Shown one piece after another: positions 1 to 6,470 of a stretch of 12,416 nt of DNA. The stretch comes from Bacillota bacterium. GTDB taxonomy: Bacteria > Bacillota > Clostridia > Christensenellales > CAG-138. The stretch lies in the NCBI GenBank assembly GCA_023416175.1, contig JAEZIE010000287.1:1-12416 (forward strand). The letters are read 5' to 3'. The number at the start of each line of letters is the position of its first letter. Within the stretch, counting starts at the first letter, position 1. The notes beneath the pieces were generated by a model that saw nothing but the letters and a program-made list of their open reading frames with translations, did not search any database and had not been told where the DNA came from. Position numbers and translations under genes: made by a program.

Positions 1-2
1 AG

Positions 3-212
3 TCCGCAACCCTGATGCCTCCCTTTATAAAAATGAGCGTGCTTGCTCAAAACCAAATGACCGGTATCGTGCAAACCAAGCTGAAGCTTAACAGCAAAGC
101 GGAGGATGTCGGAACCTATACCAGAAAGTTTCTGATTGCCTGCCTGCAGCTATTACCCTGCGTCGCAATCCAGACCCTGGTGACGCCGGTGGTGTTTTCG
201 TTGCTGCATTGA
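3..212 (+). CDS. 3' end of a membrane protein gene, possibly SpoIIM-like (partial)
   Basis: An open frame runs in from the left edge and stops with TGA at 210-212, leaving about 69 C-terminal residues. The visible part has a polar stretch with Lys/Gln/Asn, then a hydrophobic segment from about residue 43 to the end (FLIACLQLLPCVAIQTLVTP), consistent with one terminal membrane helix. A closing helix that ends in a 'TP' motif resembles the C terminus of stage II sporulation protein M. In Bacillus subtilis spoIIM lies a few genes upstream of the phosphopentomutase gene, which is the next gene here. That is suggestive only, because the fragment is too short to name with confidence. The start lies outside the window; internal Met codons at 15 and 33 have no convincing ribosome binding site. 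The other two forward frames close early in this stretch. Confidence 0.45.
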   Translation, partial: SATLMPPFIKMSVLAQNQMTGIVQTKLKLNSKAEDVGTYTRKFLIACLQLLPCVAIQTLVTPVVFSLLH

Positions 213-233
213 TTGTGCCGGAGTGCATGGGAA

Positions 234-262
234 TTGACCCGCAGATTCCCCGATGGTACAAT
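234..262 (+). promoter_or_regulatory. sigma-A-like promoter for deoB
   Basis: A TTGACC -35 box at 234-239 and a TACAAT -10 box at 257-262 are separated by exactly 17 bases. They sit between the stop of the upstream gene and deoB. Transcription would start near 269, giving a leader of about 54 bases. This suggests deoB can be transcribed independently of the gene before it. Confidence 0.6.
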
Positions 263-322
263 TCCAGTAAAAGAGGGTATTTTAACAGTAGATAAAAGAA
301 CAGGAAGGCAGGGTCATTCTAT

Positions 323-1495
323 ATGAAAAAACGCGTGATTGTCGTTGTTTTAGATAGTGTAGGCATTGGCGAGCTACCAGATGCGAGCCGTTTTGGGGAT
401 GTTGGGGCGAATACGCTTGGAAATATCTACAAGGTGCGGGGCAGGTTGGAACTTCCCAATCTATACCGGCTGGGCCTTTCACATATTGCAAACAGCAAAC
501 TTCCAGACCCGGAAGGAGAGGCGAAGGGTGCGTTTGGCCGCGCGGCCGAACAGACTTTAGCGAAGGACACCACAAGCGGCCACTGGGAGATCGCAGGGCT
601 TCCTATGGAGGTACCCTTTCGTACGTATCCCAACGGGTTCCCCGAGGATCTGATTGCTGAATTTGAAAAGCGCATCGGCCGTAAAACGCTGTGCAACCGA
701 CCCGCTTCCGGCACGGCCATTATTGCGGAGTTGGGGGATGAGCACGTAAAGTCTGGCAGCCCCATCGTATATACCTCAGCGGATAGCGTATTCCAGATCG
801 CTGCGCATGAGGATGTGATCCCTCTTGCGGAACAGTACCACATTTGCGAAATCGCACGCGAAATGCTGGTTGGGGACAATCTTGTGGGCCGCGTCATCGC
901 AAGGCCTTTTTCTGGTGTGAGCGGCGCATATAAGCGTACGGAAAACAGGAAGGATTATGCCGTTTCACCGCCGGGGGATACCATACTCGACGCGCTAACG
1001 GCAAAAGGGTTTACCACAGTGGGCATCGGGAAAATTGAGGATATTTTCTACCACCGCGGCATTTCCATATCCGATCATACGCATACCAACCCCGAAGGCA
1101 TTGACGCAACGCTTCGGATGATAAAAGAAGACACTGGAGACTTTGTGTTCTCCAACCTGGTCGATTTTGATATGCTTTATGGACATCGGAACGATGTAGA
1201 AGGGTACGCTGCAGGGCTAGAATATTTCGATAGCAAATTGCCCGAGCTTTGTGCCGCTCTCAGAGACGGGGATATCCTCCTCATTACGGCGGATCATGGC
1301 TGTGACCCGACATTTCCCGGTACCGACCATACCCGCGAATACATCCCCATCGTCGTGACCGGCGCTCCCGTGAAAGCAGGCGTGGATATCGGTACGCGCG
1401 CTAGCTTTGCAGATATCGGCGCAACCGTTTACGAATATCTTACGGGTGGGGTTTGGACGACGGGGAAGTCATTCCTGAACCTTATTCTAAAATAA
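323..1495 (+). CDS. deoB: phosphopentomutase DeoB
   Basis: DeoB interconverts ribose-1-phosphate (or deoxyribose-1-phosphate) and ribose-5-phosphate, linking nucleoside salvage to the pentose phosphate pathway in the cytoplasm. The 390-residue length is normal for the family. It belongs to the alkaline-phosphatase superfamily of metalloenzymes, and the metal and catalytic residues are all visible: D11 in VLDSVGIGE, the phosphorylated Thr T83 in AKDTTSGHWE, D283 and H288 in DFDMLYGHR, D324 and H325 in ITADHG, and H336 in GTDHTREY. These match the order known for the Bacillus cereus enzyme. The cap domain lies between roughly residues 95 and 215 and contains NRPASGT and YTSADSVFQIA. The ATG at 323 is preceded by a purine-rich AGGAAGGCAGGG run at 302-313. 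No nucleoside phosphorylase or deoxyribose aldolase gene is adjacent, unlike many deo operons. The next gene is an unrelated VanZ-like gene. Confidence 0.97.
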   Translation: MKKRVIVVVLDSVGIGELPDASRFGDVGANTLGNIYKVRGRLELPNLYRLGLSHIANSKLPDPEGEAKGAFGRAAEQTLAKDTTSGHWEIAGLPMEVPFRTYPNGFPEDLIAEFEKRIGRKTLCNRPASGTAIIAELGDEHVKSGSPIVYTSADSVFQIAAHEDVIPLAEQYHICEIAREMLVGDNLVGRVIARPFSGVSGAYKRTENRKDYAVSPPGDTILDALTAKGFTTVGIGKIEDIFYHRGISISDHTHTNPEGIDATLRMIKEDTGDFVFSNLVDFDMLYGHRNDVEGYAAGLEYFDSKLPELCAALRDGDILLITADHGCDPTFPGTDHTREYIPIVVTGAPVKAGVDIGTRASFADIGATVYEYLTGGVWTTGKSFLNLILK

Positions 1496-1530
1496 ATTTA
1501 GAAAAATGAAAAAGATCATATGTTATAATA

Positions 1531-1554
1531 GGCCGACTGCGTTTGCAGCCGGCC
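1531..1554 (+). terminator. hairpin after deoB, weak terminator
   Basis: GGCCGACTGC and GCAGCCGGCC form a 10-bp stem with one A-C mismatch and a GTTT loop, 35 bases after the deoB stop. The sequence after it (TAGAATTGTTCG) has no clean T run. It is therefore either a weak intrinsic terminator or a 3'-end stabilising hairpin. Confidence 0.45.
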
Positions 1555-1624
1555 TAGAATTGTTCGTATTCTTTCGCTTATAGTAGTCGGATAAAATTCC
1601 GCCAATTCCTTGGCACAAAAGCTG

Positions 1625-1655
1625 ATATGTCTTCTACCGGGGGCAGAAGGCATAT
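1625..1655 (+). promoter_or_regulatory. leader hairpin abutting the vanZ-like gene's ribosome binding site
   Basis: ATATGTCTTCT (1625-1635) pairs with AGAAGGCATAT (1645-1655), giving 11 consecutive pairs with a single U-G wobble and a nine-base loop, ACCGGGGGC. The right arm ends one base before the AGGAG ribosome binding site at 1656-1660. A stem this long directly against a ribosome binding site could affect ribosome loading, mRNA stability or binding of a regulator. No known riboswitch class is recognised. Confidence 0.5.
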
Positions 1656-1667
1656 AGGAGATATTTC

Positions 1668-2153
1668 ATGAAAAAACTAATGCGCGTTTTGTTGTACTTG
1701 ACCTTTGCATGCTATTGCATTTTGCTCGTCTATCTGCTGTTCTTGAACAGGCAGTACCGCTTTGCGCACAGCGGCATGACGTTGGCGACGTACATGAAAT
1801 TGACGGTGAATCTCATACCATTTCGAACCATTGCGGAGTTTGCCACAAGAACCGCGCAGCGCACCATCAATCCCGATATTGTGTTAAATAACGCCATAGG
1901 AAACCTGCTGCTGTTTTTTCCGATGGGAATTTATATACCTACTGTAAGGGGAGGCACAAGGAAGATCGGAAAATTCTTAAAGAAGATGCTGCTGATCGTA
2001 TTCGTGGTGGAGGCGCTGCAACTTGTGTTCCAAGTGGGCAGCTTTGATGTGGACGATATCCTCCTCAATGTTACGGGCGCTGCGGCGGGATACGGCCTAT
2101 GGAAAACAAAAGCCGTGCAGCGGGTACTCCGGGTCATACAATGGCTAAAATAG
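1668..2153 (+). CDS. VanZ-family membrane protein
   Basis: This is a 161-residue integral membrane protein of the VanZ-like family. The family signatures are present in order: an N-terminal membrane helix (about residues 7-26), NLIPF at 48-52, the core NAIGNLLLFFPMG at about 75-87, VEALQLVFQVG at 114-124, and FDVDDILLNVTGAAAGY at 126-142. Three or four membrane helices are expected. VanZ proper gives low-level teicoplanin resistance by an unclear mechanism. Most chromosomal family members have no known role, so resistance should not be assumed, and no other van genes are present. The ATG at 1668 follows AGGAG at 1656-1660 with 7-base spacing. The gene stands alone between deoB and a convergent minus-strand unit, with an unusual hairpin in its leader. 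Family assignment is firm; function is unknown. Confidence 0.9.
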   Translation: MKKLMRVLLYLTFACYCILLVYLLFLNRQYRFAHSGMTLATYMKLTVNLIPFRTIAEFATRTAQRTINPDIVLNNAIGNLLLFFPMGIYIPTVRGGTRKIGKFLKKMLLIVFVVEALQLVFQVGSFDVDDILLNVTGAAAGYGLWKTKAVQRVLRVIQWLK

Positions 2154-2157
2154 AATT

Positions 2158-2202
2158 AAGAGCAACTTTCTCAAATCTAGCCAGTGTCTAAGCGGCTCTT
2201 TT
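2158..2202 (+). terminator. possible weak terminator after the VanZ-like gene
   Basis: AAGAGC at 2158-2163 can pair with GCTCTT at 2195-2200, followed by only two further T residues. The loop is long (31 bases) and the stem short, so this is a marginal candidate. It lies just after the VanZ-like gene's stop codon. Confidence 0.25.
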
Positions 2203-2277
2203 GCCGTCCCGGGTTGCCTCATTCACTTCGCGTAGCGCTGCTACGCAGCGTTTCTTCGGCTTATCGGGGCGGCAAGA
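2199..2277. repeat. nested palindromic intergenic element between convergent genes
   Basis: The outer arms are TTGCCGTCCCG (2201-2211) and CGGGGCGGCAA (2265-2275), eleven pairs with one G-T wobble. Inside them are two mutually exclusive hairpins: GCGTAGC/GCTACGC (2230-2236 with 2240-2246) and AGCGCTGC/GCAGCGTT (2234-2241 with 2245-2252, one wobble). The element fills most of the 163-base gap between the stops of the VanZ-like gene and birA. No U-run follows on either strand, so it is not a standard terminator. Its form resembles a dispersed extragenic palindrome, but copy number cannot be judged from one window. Confidence 0.55.
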
Positions 2278-2316
2278 TCTCTCGCATATCCACTAGCTAT
2301 CTTTTCGTCAGTCGCT

Positions 2317-3291
2317 CTATTCCACCGTTTTTTTCATTGTTACGTCGCCCGCCGAAAGCGCATGGAGCGCTCCGTCTGTCGACCGCAGCAAAAGTCTTCC
2401 TACGCCGTCTATGCCTTCTGCAACGCCGTTTAGCGTTTCGCGGATGCCCATTACGGATACGCTTTGGCCAATGGTGCCGCAGCAGCGCGTATATTCATTT
2501 AACAGGTCACCATAAGCGGTCTCGTTCTCACAGGCGTCATACAGGGGCTCCAGCAGATTGATGAGGGTGGAAAGTACTTGGTTCCGATCGAGTAATTTTG
2601 ATAAGCTTAACGCGAAAGAAGTCGCCGTCTTTTCTATTTCAACCGGAAACACATCGGTATTTACATTGAGGCCTATCCCCACAATAACGGAATGCAGTGC
2701 GTCCATATCGCCATCCATTTCCAGTAGGATGCCGCAAATCTTTTTGCCGTTTATCAGAACGTCATTGGGCCACTTGATGAACGGGGAAGCGCCGAGTTTA
2801 TCTGCAAGTTGATATACGCCCAGAGCGCTTGCGAGCGTATAACGCGGCGCATGCTGCGCTTCGAGCCTGGGACGAAGTACCATGCTCATGCAGAGATCCT
2901 TGCCTTTTTGATTGACCCAGCCCCGGCCGAGGCGGCCGCGCCCGGCCGTCTGTTCCTCCGCCAGTACTACGGTTCCGTGCGGGCAGCCCTGTACTGCCAT
3001 TTGGCGGGCAAGCTGGTTGGTGGAAGGGATGCTATTTATGTACGTGATCTCCCGGCCCAGCCATCTGGTTTGCAGCATGGGCTCAACAAACGCCGGATGC
3101 AGTACGTTTGCTGTCCCCACGATCTTGTAGCCGCGGTTGGTGACCGCCTCAATTTTAATTCCTTCCCGCTGCAGGGCCTGTATGTGCTTCCATACCGCCG
3201 TACGGGAAACACCAAGCTGATCGCTGATATGCGCGCCGGAAACGTACCCTTCCGGGTTCTCTTGCAGTAGTTTGAGAATTGCGTTTCGCAT
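2317..3291 (-). CDS. birA: bifunctional biotin operon repressor / biotin-protein ligase BirA
   Basis: This protein joins biotin to biotin-dependent carboxylases through biotinyl-AMP. With its N-terminal DNA-binding domain it probably also represses biotin synthesis or uptake genes. The 324 residues divide into a winged helix-turn-helix at about 1-60 (VSGAHISDQLGVSRTAVWKH, with the wing at VTNRGYKI), the catalytic core, and a C-terminal SH3-like domain from about residue 270. Core motifs are STNQLA at 90-95, the biotin-binding GRGRLGR at 117-123, KWPNDV at 173-178, GKKICGIL at 182-189 (catalytic Lys about K184) and VGIGLNVN at 204-211. The ATG at 3291 has a perfect AGGAGG at 3296-3301 but with short, 4-base spacing. 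The recX stop lies 8 bases upstream and overlaps this ribosome binding site, so the two genes are almost certainly cotranscribed. No BirA operator or biotin gene is in the window. Confidence 0.96.
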   Translation of the reverse strand: MRNAILKLLQENPEGYVSGAHISDQLGVSRTAVWKHIQALQREGIKIEAVTNRGYKIVGTANVLHPAFVEPMLQTRWLGREITYINSIPSTNQLARQMAVQGCPHGTVVLAEEQTAGRGRLGRGWVNQKGKDLCMSMVLRPRLEAQHAPRYTLASALGVYQLADKLGASPFIKWPNDVLINGKKICGILLEMDGDMDALHSVIVGIGLNVNTDVFPVEIEKTATSFALSLSKLLDRNQVLSTLINLLEPLYDACENETAYGDLLNEYTRCCGTIGQSVSVMGIRETLNGVAEGIDGVGRLLLRSTDGALHALSAGDVTMKKTVE

Positions 3292-3299
3292 ATGTCCTC

Positions 3300-3803
3300 C
3301 TATATGGGTTCCTGCATGGCCTGCTCGATTGCACGGCGGGAATCGTCATATGCAAATCCGCGTCCGACCAGGCGCTGCATCAGACGTTCGTGGAGTTCTT
3401 CCGGTTCATAACGGGAAAGCTGGCGCGCATATTTCTTTGCGACCAACAATGCGTTCTCATATTCTTGCGAATCGTCTATGACAGCAAGCGCTTCGTTTAT
3501 GACGTTGTTAGGAATCTCATGCTGCATCAATTGCTCTTTGAGCTTATTGCGGCTTAAAGGCTTTGCGGCAAGTCGCGTGCGGATGAATTCGCCTGCATAT
3601 GCGGCATCATCCAGATATTGAAGCTCCAACAGGCGGTCTACAACCTGCTGCACCTCTATTTCTCCAAACTGATTATCATCCAGGTGCCGCTCCACTTCCC
3701 GTACCGTGCGTGCCTTTATAGCAAGGAATTTCAGAGCCGTATCCATGGGCGTTTGCCCGGTGCTTTCTTTTTTCGGCGTTCGTTTTGCCGGAATTTTCTT
3801 CAT
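3300..3803 (-). CDS. recX: regulatory protein RecX
   Basis: RecX modulates RecA filaments, usually inhibiting strand exchange and recombination. The 167-residue protein has a basic N-terminal extension (about residues 1-17) and then three-helix repeats typical of the family: ALKFLAIKARTVREVERHL near residue 23, LLELQYLDDAAYAGEFIRTR near 58, LSRNKLKEQLMQHEIPNNVI near 83, and a closing RLVGRGFAYDDSRRAIEQA near 144. These motifs are diagnostic. The ATG at 3803 follows CAGGA with about 8 bases of spacing. The gene sits 26 bases after the stop of a small zinc-ribbon-like gene and 8 bases before birA, so the three probably form one minus-strand transcript. recA is not adjacent, which is common in Bacillota. 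No LexA box was recognised upstream of the unit. Confidence 0.93.
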   Translation of the reverse strand: MKKIPAKRTPKKESTGQTPMDTALKFLAIKARTVREVERHLDDNQFGEIEVQQVVDRLLELQYLDDAAYAGEFIRTRLAAKPLSRNKLKEQLMQHEIPNNVINEALAVIDDSQEYENALLVAKKYARQLSRYEPEELHERLMQRLVGRGFAYDDSRRAIEQAMQEPI

Positions 3804-3829
3804 ACGCTATCCTGGCCTTTGCTATTTGT

Positions 3830-4039
3830 TTATTGATCCTGACCGTATTGCTTTTCGAGTTCCCGAAGCCGTGCGCGCAACTGCGCCTGAATGGGTAATT
3901 CTGAAGTCTCCATGGGAGTCTGCTCCGTGCCCATGCAGGCCCTGCAGGAAGCACCGCAGGCGGGGCAGACGCATCCGCTTGATAGGCCTCTTTCCCGCTG
4001 TATCATATAGTTGCCGCAGTCTGGGCATCCACAACGCAT
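3830..4039 (-). CDS. small Cys-rich zinc-ribbon-like protein of unknown function
   Basis: This encodes a 69-residue protein that I do not recognise as a named family. The N-terminal half has two cysteine clusters, MRCGCPDCG (C3, C5, C8) and CVCPACGASCRAC (C23, C25, C28, C32, C35), a pattern typical of zinc-ribbon folds. The C-terminal half is charged and predicted helical (LRARLRELEKQYGQ). The ATG at 4039 is preceded by AAAGGGGAAATACC, which contains an AGGGG ribosome binding site at about 4047-4051. An extended -10 box (TGCTATACT) lies 30-38 bases upstream on the same strand. Only 26 bases separate it from recX, so it is probably the first gene of a zinc protein-recX-birA unit. Other frames through this stretch lack such a start. 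A metal-binding role is inferred from the Cys spacing; the partner is unknown. Confidence 0.7.
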   Translation of the reverse strand: MRCGCPDCGNYMIQRERGLSSGCVCPACGASCRACMGTEQTPMETSELPIQAQLRARLRELEKQYGQDQ

Positions 4040-4069
4040 GGTATTTCCCCTTTAAGCCTTTTTGTAATC

Positions 4070-4098
4070 AGTATAGCATGTACATAATATGTTTTCAT
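4070..4098 (-). promoter_or_regulatory. promoter for the zinc-ribbon/recX/birA unit
   Basis: On the minus strand there is an extended -10 box, TGC-TATACT, with TATACT at 4070-4075 and the TG at 4077-4078. The expected -35 position (4093-4098, read ATGAAA) is poor, which is often tolerated with an extended -10. Transcription would start near 4063, giving a leader of about 24 bases. Confidence 0.45.
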
Positions 4099-4113
4099 GT
4101 TTTCCCTCAGGTT

Positions 4114-4144
4114 TTGCCACAAAACCTTTCTACTATGGTATACT
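4114..4144 (+). promoter_or_regulatory. possible promoter for the secreted peptidoglycan-binding protein
   Basis: TTGCCA at 4114-4119 and TATACT at 4139-4144 are separated by 19 bases, two longer than ideal. They lie 38 bases upstream of the ATG at 4182. This is the best sigma-A-like pair in this divergent intergenic region on the plus strand. Confidence 0.4.
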
Positions 4145-4181
4145 CTTTTGGAGCGGTCCGGTTATTTGGGGAGGTTCCTAA

Positions 4182-4970
4182 ATGAAACGAAACATCCTTT
4201 TACCTCTGGTTTTCCTATCTGCCCTTTTGTTTGTCCCACAGGCGGAGGCGGCAACGCCCACTCCGACGACGGGCTCACAGCTGATCGTGTATGAGGCTAC
4301 GGGGGAAGTTGTCGCCATGATCCAAACGCGTCTGCGTGAACTCGGGTATTTTCATTTTAAAGCTACAGGCAGCTTTTTAGGCATGACGCGCAGTTCAGTG
4401 ATAGAGTTTCAAAAAAATCAAGTGTCACAGGATGGGACGCCTGTAATTGCAGATGGAACGGTCGGCGAGCAAAGCATGGCGTTGCTCTTTTCCCCGAACG
4501 CAGCGCGCGCGGCCATCCCACAGGAGGTCCATATTCCAATCGGAAAGGGCGCAAACGGCAATCAAACCAAGGCAGGGGCGCTTCTGACATGGGCAGAGGT
4601 CAAGGATCAATTATCGATCGGTCAGACGTATACGCTTGAGGATTTTAATACCGGTGTAACCTTCAATATGATTTACACGGGCGGCAAACAGCACGCGGAG
4701 GTGGAAAGCGCTACCGCAAATGACGCAACGGCATATAAAGATGCGTTCGGCGGGGCGTACAATTTTTCTAAGCGCCCTATGCTCATCACCATAAACGGTA
4801 CGCTTGTGGCCTGTTCGCTGCAGGGGCAGCCGCACGGATCGGATGCAGTAGAGCGCAACGATATGGTGGGGCATGCCTGCCTCTACTTTAATGAAAGCAA
4901 ATCTCATGTTGGCCAGTTGCCGGATGTGGAGCACATCAACAATGTTTTCGCGGCGGCGGGAAAGACATAA
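4182..4970 (+). CDS. secreted peptidoglycan-binding-domain protein with a conserved His/Cys C-terminal domain
   Basis: The 262-residue protein starts with a clear Sec signal peptide (MKRNILLPLVFLSALLFVPQ, with a likely cut after AEA at residue 24). A short Thr/Pro linker leads to a PG_binding_1 domain at about 40-105 (VVAMIQTRLRELGYF, SSVIEFQKNQ, DGTVGEQSM). The C-terminal part, about 133-262, has well-spaced candidate functional residues: SKRPMLITING at 196-206, QPHGSD with H218, GHACLYF with H231 and C233, SH with H242, and H251. I recall closely similar 'RPV..TING ... PHG ... GH.CIHF..S.TH' segments in other clostridial cell-wall proteins. The reaction is unknown; a wall-modifying enzyme or a noncatalytic wall-binding domain are both possible. 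The ATG at 4182 follows GGGGAGG at 4168-4174. The gene is monocistronic, with a strong terminator after it. Confidence 0.85.
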   Translation: MKRNILLPLVFLSALLFVPQAEAATPTPTTGSQLIVYEATGEVVAMIQTRLRELGYFHFKATGSFLGMTRSSVIEFQKNQVSQDGTPVIADGTVGEQSMALLFSPNAARAAIPQEVHIPIGKGANGNQTKAGALLTWAEVKDQLSIGQTYTLEDFNTGVTFNMIYTGGKQHAEVESATANDATAYKDAFGGAYNFSKRPMLITINGTLVACSLQGQPHGSDAVERNDMVGHACLYFNESKSHVGQLPDVEHINNVFAAAGKT

Positions 4971-4974
4971 AAAC

Positions 4975-5007
4975 AAAGACCCGGAAGCAGATGCTCCCGG
5001 GTCTTTT
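4975..5007. terminator. bidirectional intrinsic terminator between the peptidoglycan-binding gene and pfp
   Basis: AAAGACCCGG (4975-4984) pairs perfectly with CCGGGTCTTT (4997-5006), with a small AGC/GCT pairing inside the loop. On the plus strand the stem runs into TTTT 8-36 bases after the stop at 4970. On the minus strand the arm is followed by GTTTTT, serving pfp, which ends at 5023. One element therefore ends both convergent genes. Confidence 0.88.
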
Positions 5008-5022
5008 AAGTTGTAAAACTTA

Positions 5023-6273
5023 TTACTGGGCCTTGATCTTCCTGAGCTTGGCAAAGCGGGGCAGTCCGTCTTCATATACCATATTGGGCTGGCCCTGAAT
5101 GAGCGGAAGCGCATACTCAATATAAGCGGCGGATACGTTGTTGCCCTCTTCATTGATCCACTCTAAAGGAACCTTCTTTTCAGTGTTGGCGACGTCGGCG
5201 AGATCCATCAGTTTGCTGTTGCAGACGTATTTACCGTTTGCATCGGTAGAACGCTCGAAGCCCACCATCTTGTCCGTGATGCCGGAGACGGCACATTCCA
5301 CTGCGGTTTTGCCGGAAAGGAAGGATTCCTGCACGTCGGTTTCCGAAGCGCAGTGGGCCGCGCAACGCTGCAGCAGGGAGAACTCGATGCCGCGGACCTT
5401 CGCGCCGGTTTTCGCTTTGAGGATATTTGCAAGGTTCGCGGCTAAGCCGCCAAGCTGCTTGTGGCCAAATGCGTCGACAGGGGCGTTTTCCGCTCCATAT
5501 TCGGCAATCAACTTGCCGCTTGCATCATGGATGCCTTCGGAAACGGCAACGATGCATTTGCCATTCTTCTTATAAACGGCCTGTACATCGGCAACAAACT
5601 TGTCCATATCAAAATTGCGCTCGGGCAGGTAGATAAGGTCGGGGCCCTGGCCGTAGTGGGAAGCGATCGCGGAAGCGGCGGTCAGCCAGCCCGCGTGGCG
5701 GCCCATGATCTCCAGCACACAGACCATGCCGGTGTCATAAACGCGCGCATCGAGGTAAATTTCCATACAGCTGGTTGCGATGTACTTTGCGGCGGAAGCG
5801 TAGCCGGGGCAGTGGTCGGTTCCAAAAAGATCGTTGTCGATGGTCTTGGGAACGCCCATGATACGGCAGGAGTAACCAACCTTCTGCATATACTTGGAGA
5901 TCTTGTTGCAGGTATCCATGGAATCGTTGCCGCCATTATAGAAGAAATAGCGGACGTCGTATTTCTTGAAGATTTCGAGAATGCGCTTATAATCCGTATC
6001 GTCCACTTCGCTGTCTTTGAGCTTGTAGCGGCAGGAACCGAGTGCGGAGGAAGGCGTATGCAGCAGCAGCTCAAGCTCTTTTGCGTCTTCTTGTCCCATA
6101 TCGTAGAGCACATCGTCGAGCACCCCACGGATGCCATGGGCCGCGCCATAAACTTTTGTAATAGCTTCGCTGTCCAGTGCGGCACGGATCACGCCATAGG
6201 CGCTTGCGTTAATCACAGACGTAGGACCGCCGGATTGACCGATAATACAGGCGCCCTTTAAGACTTCACTCAT
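5023..6273 (-). CDS. pfp: pyrophosphate-type 6-phosphofructokinase
   Basis: This enzyme phosphorylates fructose-6-phosphate to the 1,6-bisphosphate in glycolysis; the PPi-dependent form is reversible. The 416-residue protein has the PFK fold motifs: IGQSGGPTSVIN at 11-22, YNGGNDSMDT at 112-121, PKTIDNDLFGTDHCPGY at 142-158, and IMGRHAGWL at 189-197. Two positions argue for pyrophosphate over ATP as donor: Asp in place of the second Gly of the ATP-type GGDGS motif, and Lys in PKTIDND. The first Asp of the usual GGDD is Asn here (GGND), which I believe recurs in this clostridial PFK subgroup. The ATG at 6273 follows GGAGG at 6284-6288. A good promoter lies upstream and a terminator right after. 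The gene is apparently monocistronic and divergent from the DUF5685 operon. Substrate preference is inferred from motifs only. Confidence 0.93.
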   Translation of the reverse strand: MSEVLKGACIIGQSGGPTSVINASAYGVIRAALDSEAITKVYGAAHGIRGVLDDVLYDMGQEDAKELELLLHTPSSALGSCRYKLKDSEVDDTDYKRILEIFKKYDVRYFFYNGGNDSMDTCNKISKYMQKVGYSCRIMGVPKTIDNDLFGTDHCPGYASAAKYIATSCMEIYLDARVYDTGMVCVLEIMGRHAGWLTAASAIASHYGQGPDLIYLPERNFDMDKFVADVQAVYKKNGKCIVAVSEGIHDASGKLIAEYGAENAPVDAFGHKQLGGLAANLANILKAKTGAKVRGIEFSLLQRCAAHCASETDVQESFLSGKTAVECAVSGITDKMVGFERSTDANGKYVCNSKLMDLADVANTEKKVPLEWINEEGNNVSAAYIEYALPLIQGQPNMVYEDGLPRFAKLRKIKAQ

Positions 6274-6375
6274 ACACCTTTACCTCCAGAACATATGTAT
6301 TTTAAACTTTTATCCGCTGTTAATGCCTGCGGGATATACTATAGGCGGAATTCGCCGAACACCGCCATCTTTTCG

Positions 6376-6404
6376 ACTATACAGCATTTTTTTCAGTTTC
6401 GCAA
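6376..6404 (-). promoter_or_regulatory. sigma-A-like promoter for pfp
   Basis: On the minus strand TTGCGA (6399-6404) and TATAGT (6376-6381) are spaced by exactly 17 bases. Transcription would start near 6369, giving an unusually long leader of about 95 bases. That leader can form a hairpin from GGCGG/CCGCC (6344-6348 with 6362-6366) or the alternative GGCG/CGCC around GAATTC. Confidence 0.55.
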
Positions 6405-6470
6405 TCGCTTTACAATAGAATGTAGGCTTATAGGAGCCTGAAGTGAAGAAATGCAACGATAATTTTAAAG

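Noticed and set aside
427..897. Minus-strand open frame of 156 codons opposite deoB
   Set aside because: It lies wholly inside deoB, whose catalytic residues are encoded on the other strand.
1668..2153. Glycopeptide resistance determinant
   Set aside because: The VanZ-like gene is alone with no vanH/A/X/Y/R/S genes. Chromosomal VanZ-family members are widespread and mostly of unknown role.
2184..2561. Plus-strand open frame covering the palindromic element and the birA 3' end
   Set aside because: It is antisense to birA, lacks a ribosome binding site, and its product is low-complexity and Arg/Ser-rich, as expected of a shadow frame.
3706..4185. Plus-strand open frame of 159 codons
   Set aside because: It crosses recX, the zinc-ribbon gene and the divergent promoter region. 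The minus-strand genes have better starts and clear motifs.
4611..5153. Minus-strand open frame of 180 codons
   Set aside because: It spans the C-terminal half of the peptidoglycan-binding gene, the bidirectional terminator and the end of pfp. A real gene would not run through both.
5461..6261. Long plus-strand open frame (266 codons) opposite pfp
   Set aside because: It lies wholly antisense to the well-supported phosphofructokinase gene, has no ribosome binding site or recognisable motif, and reflects the codon bias of the real gene.
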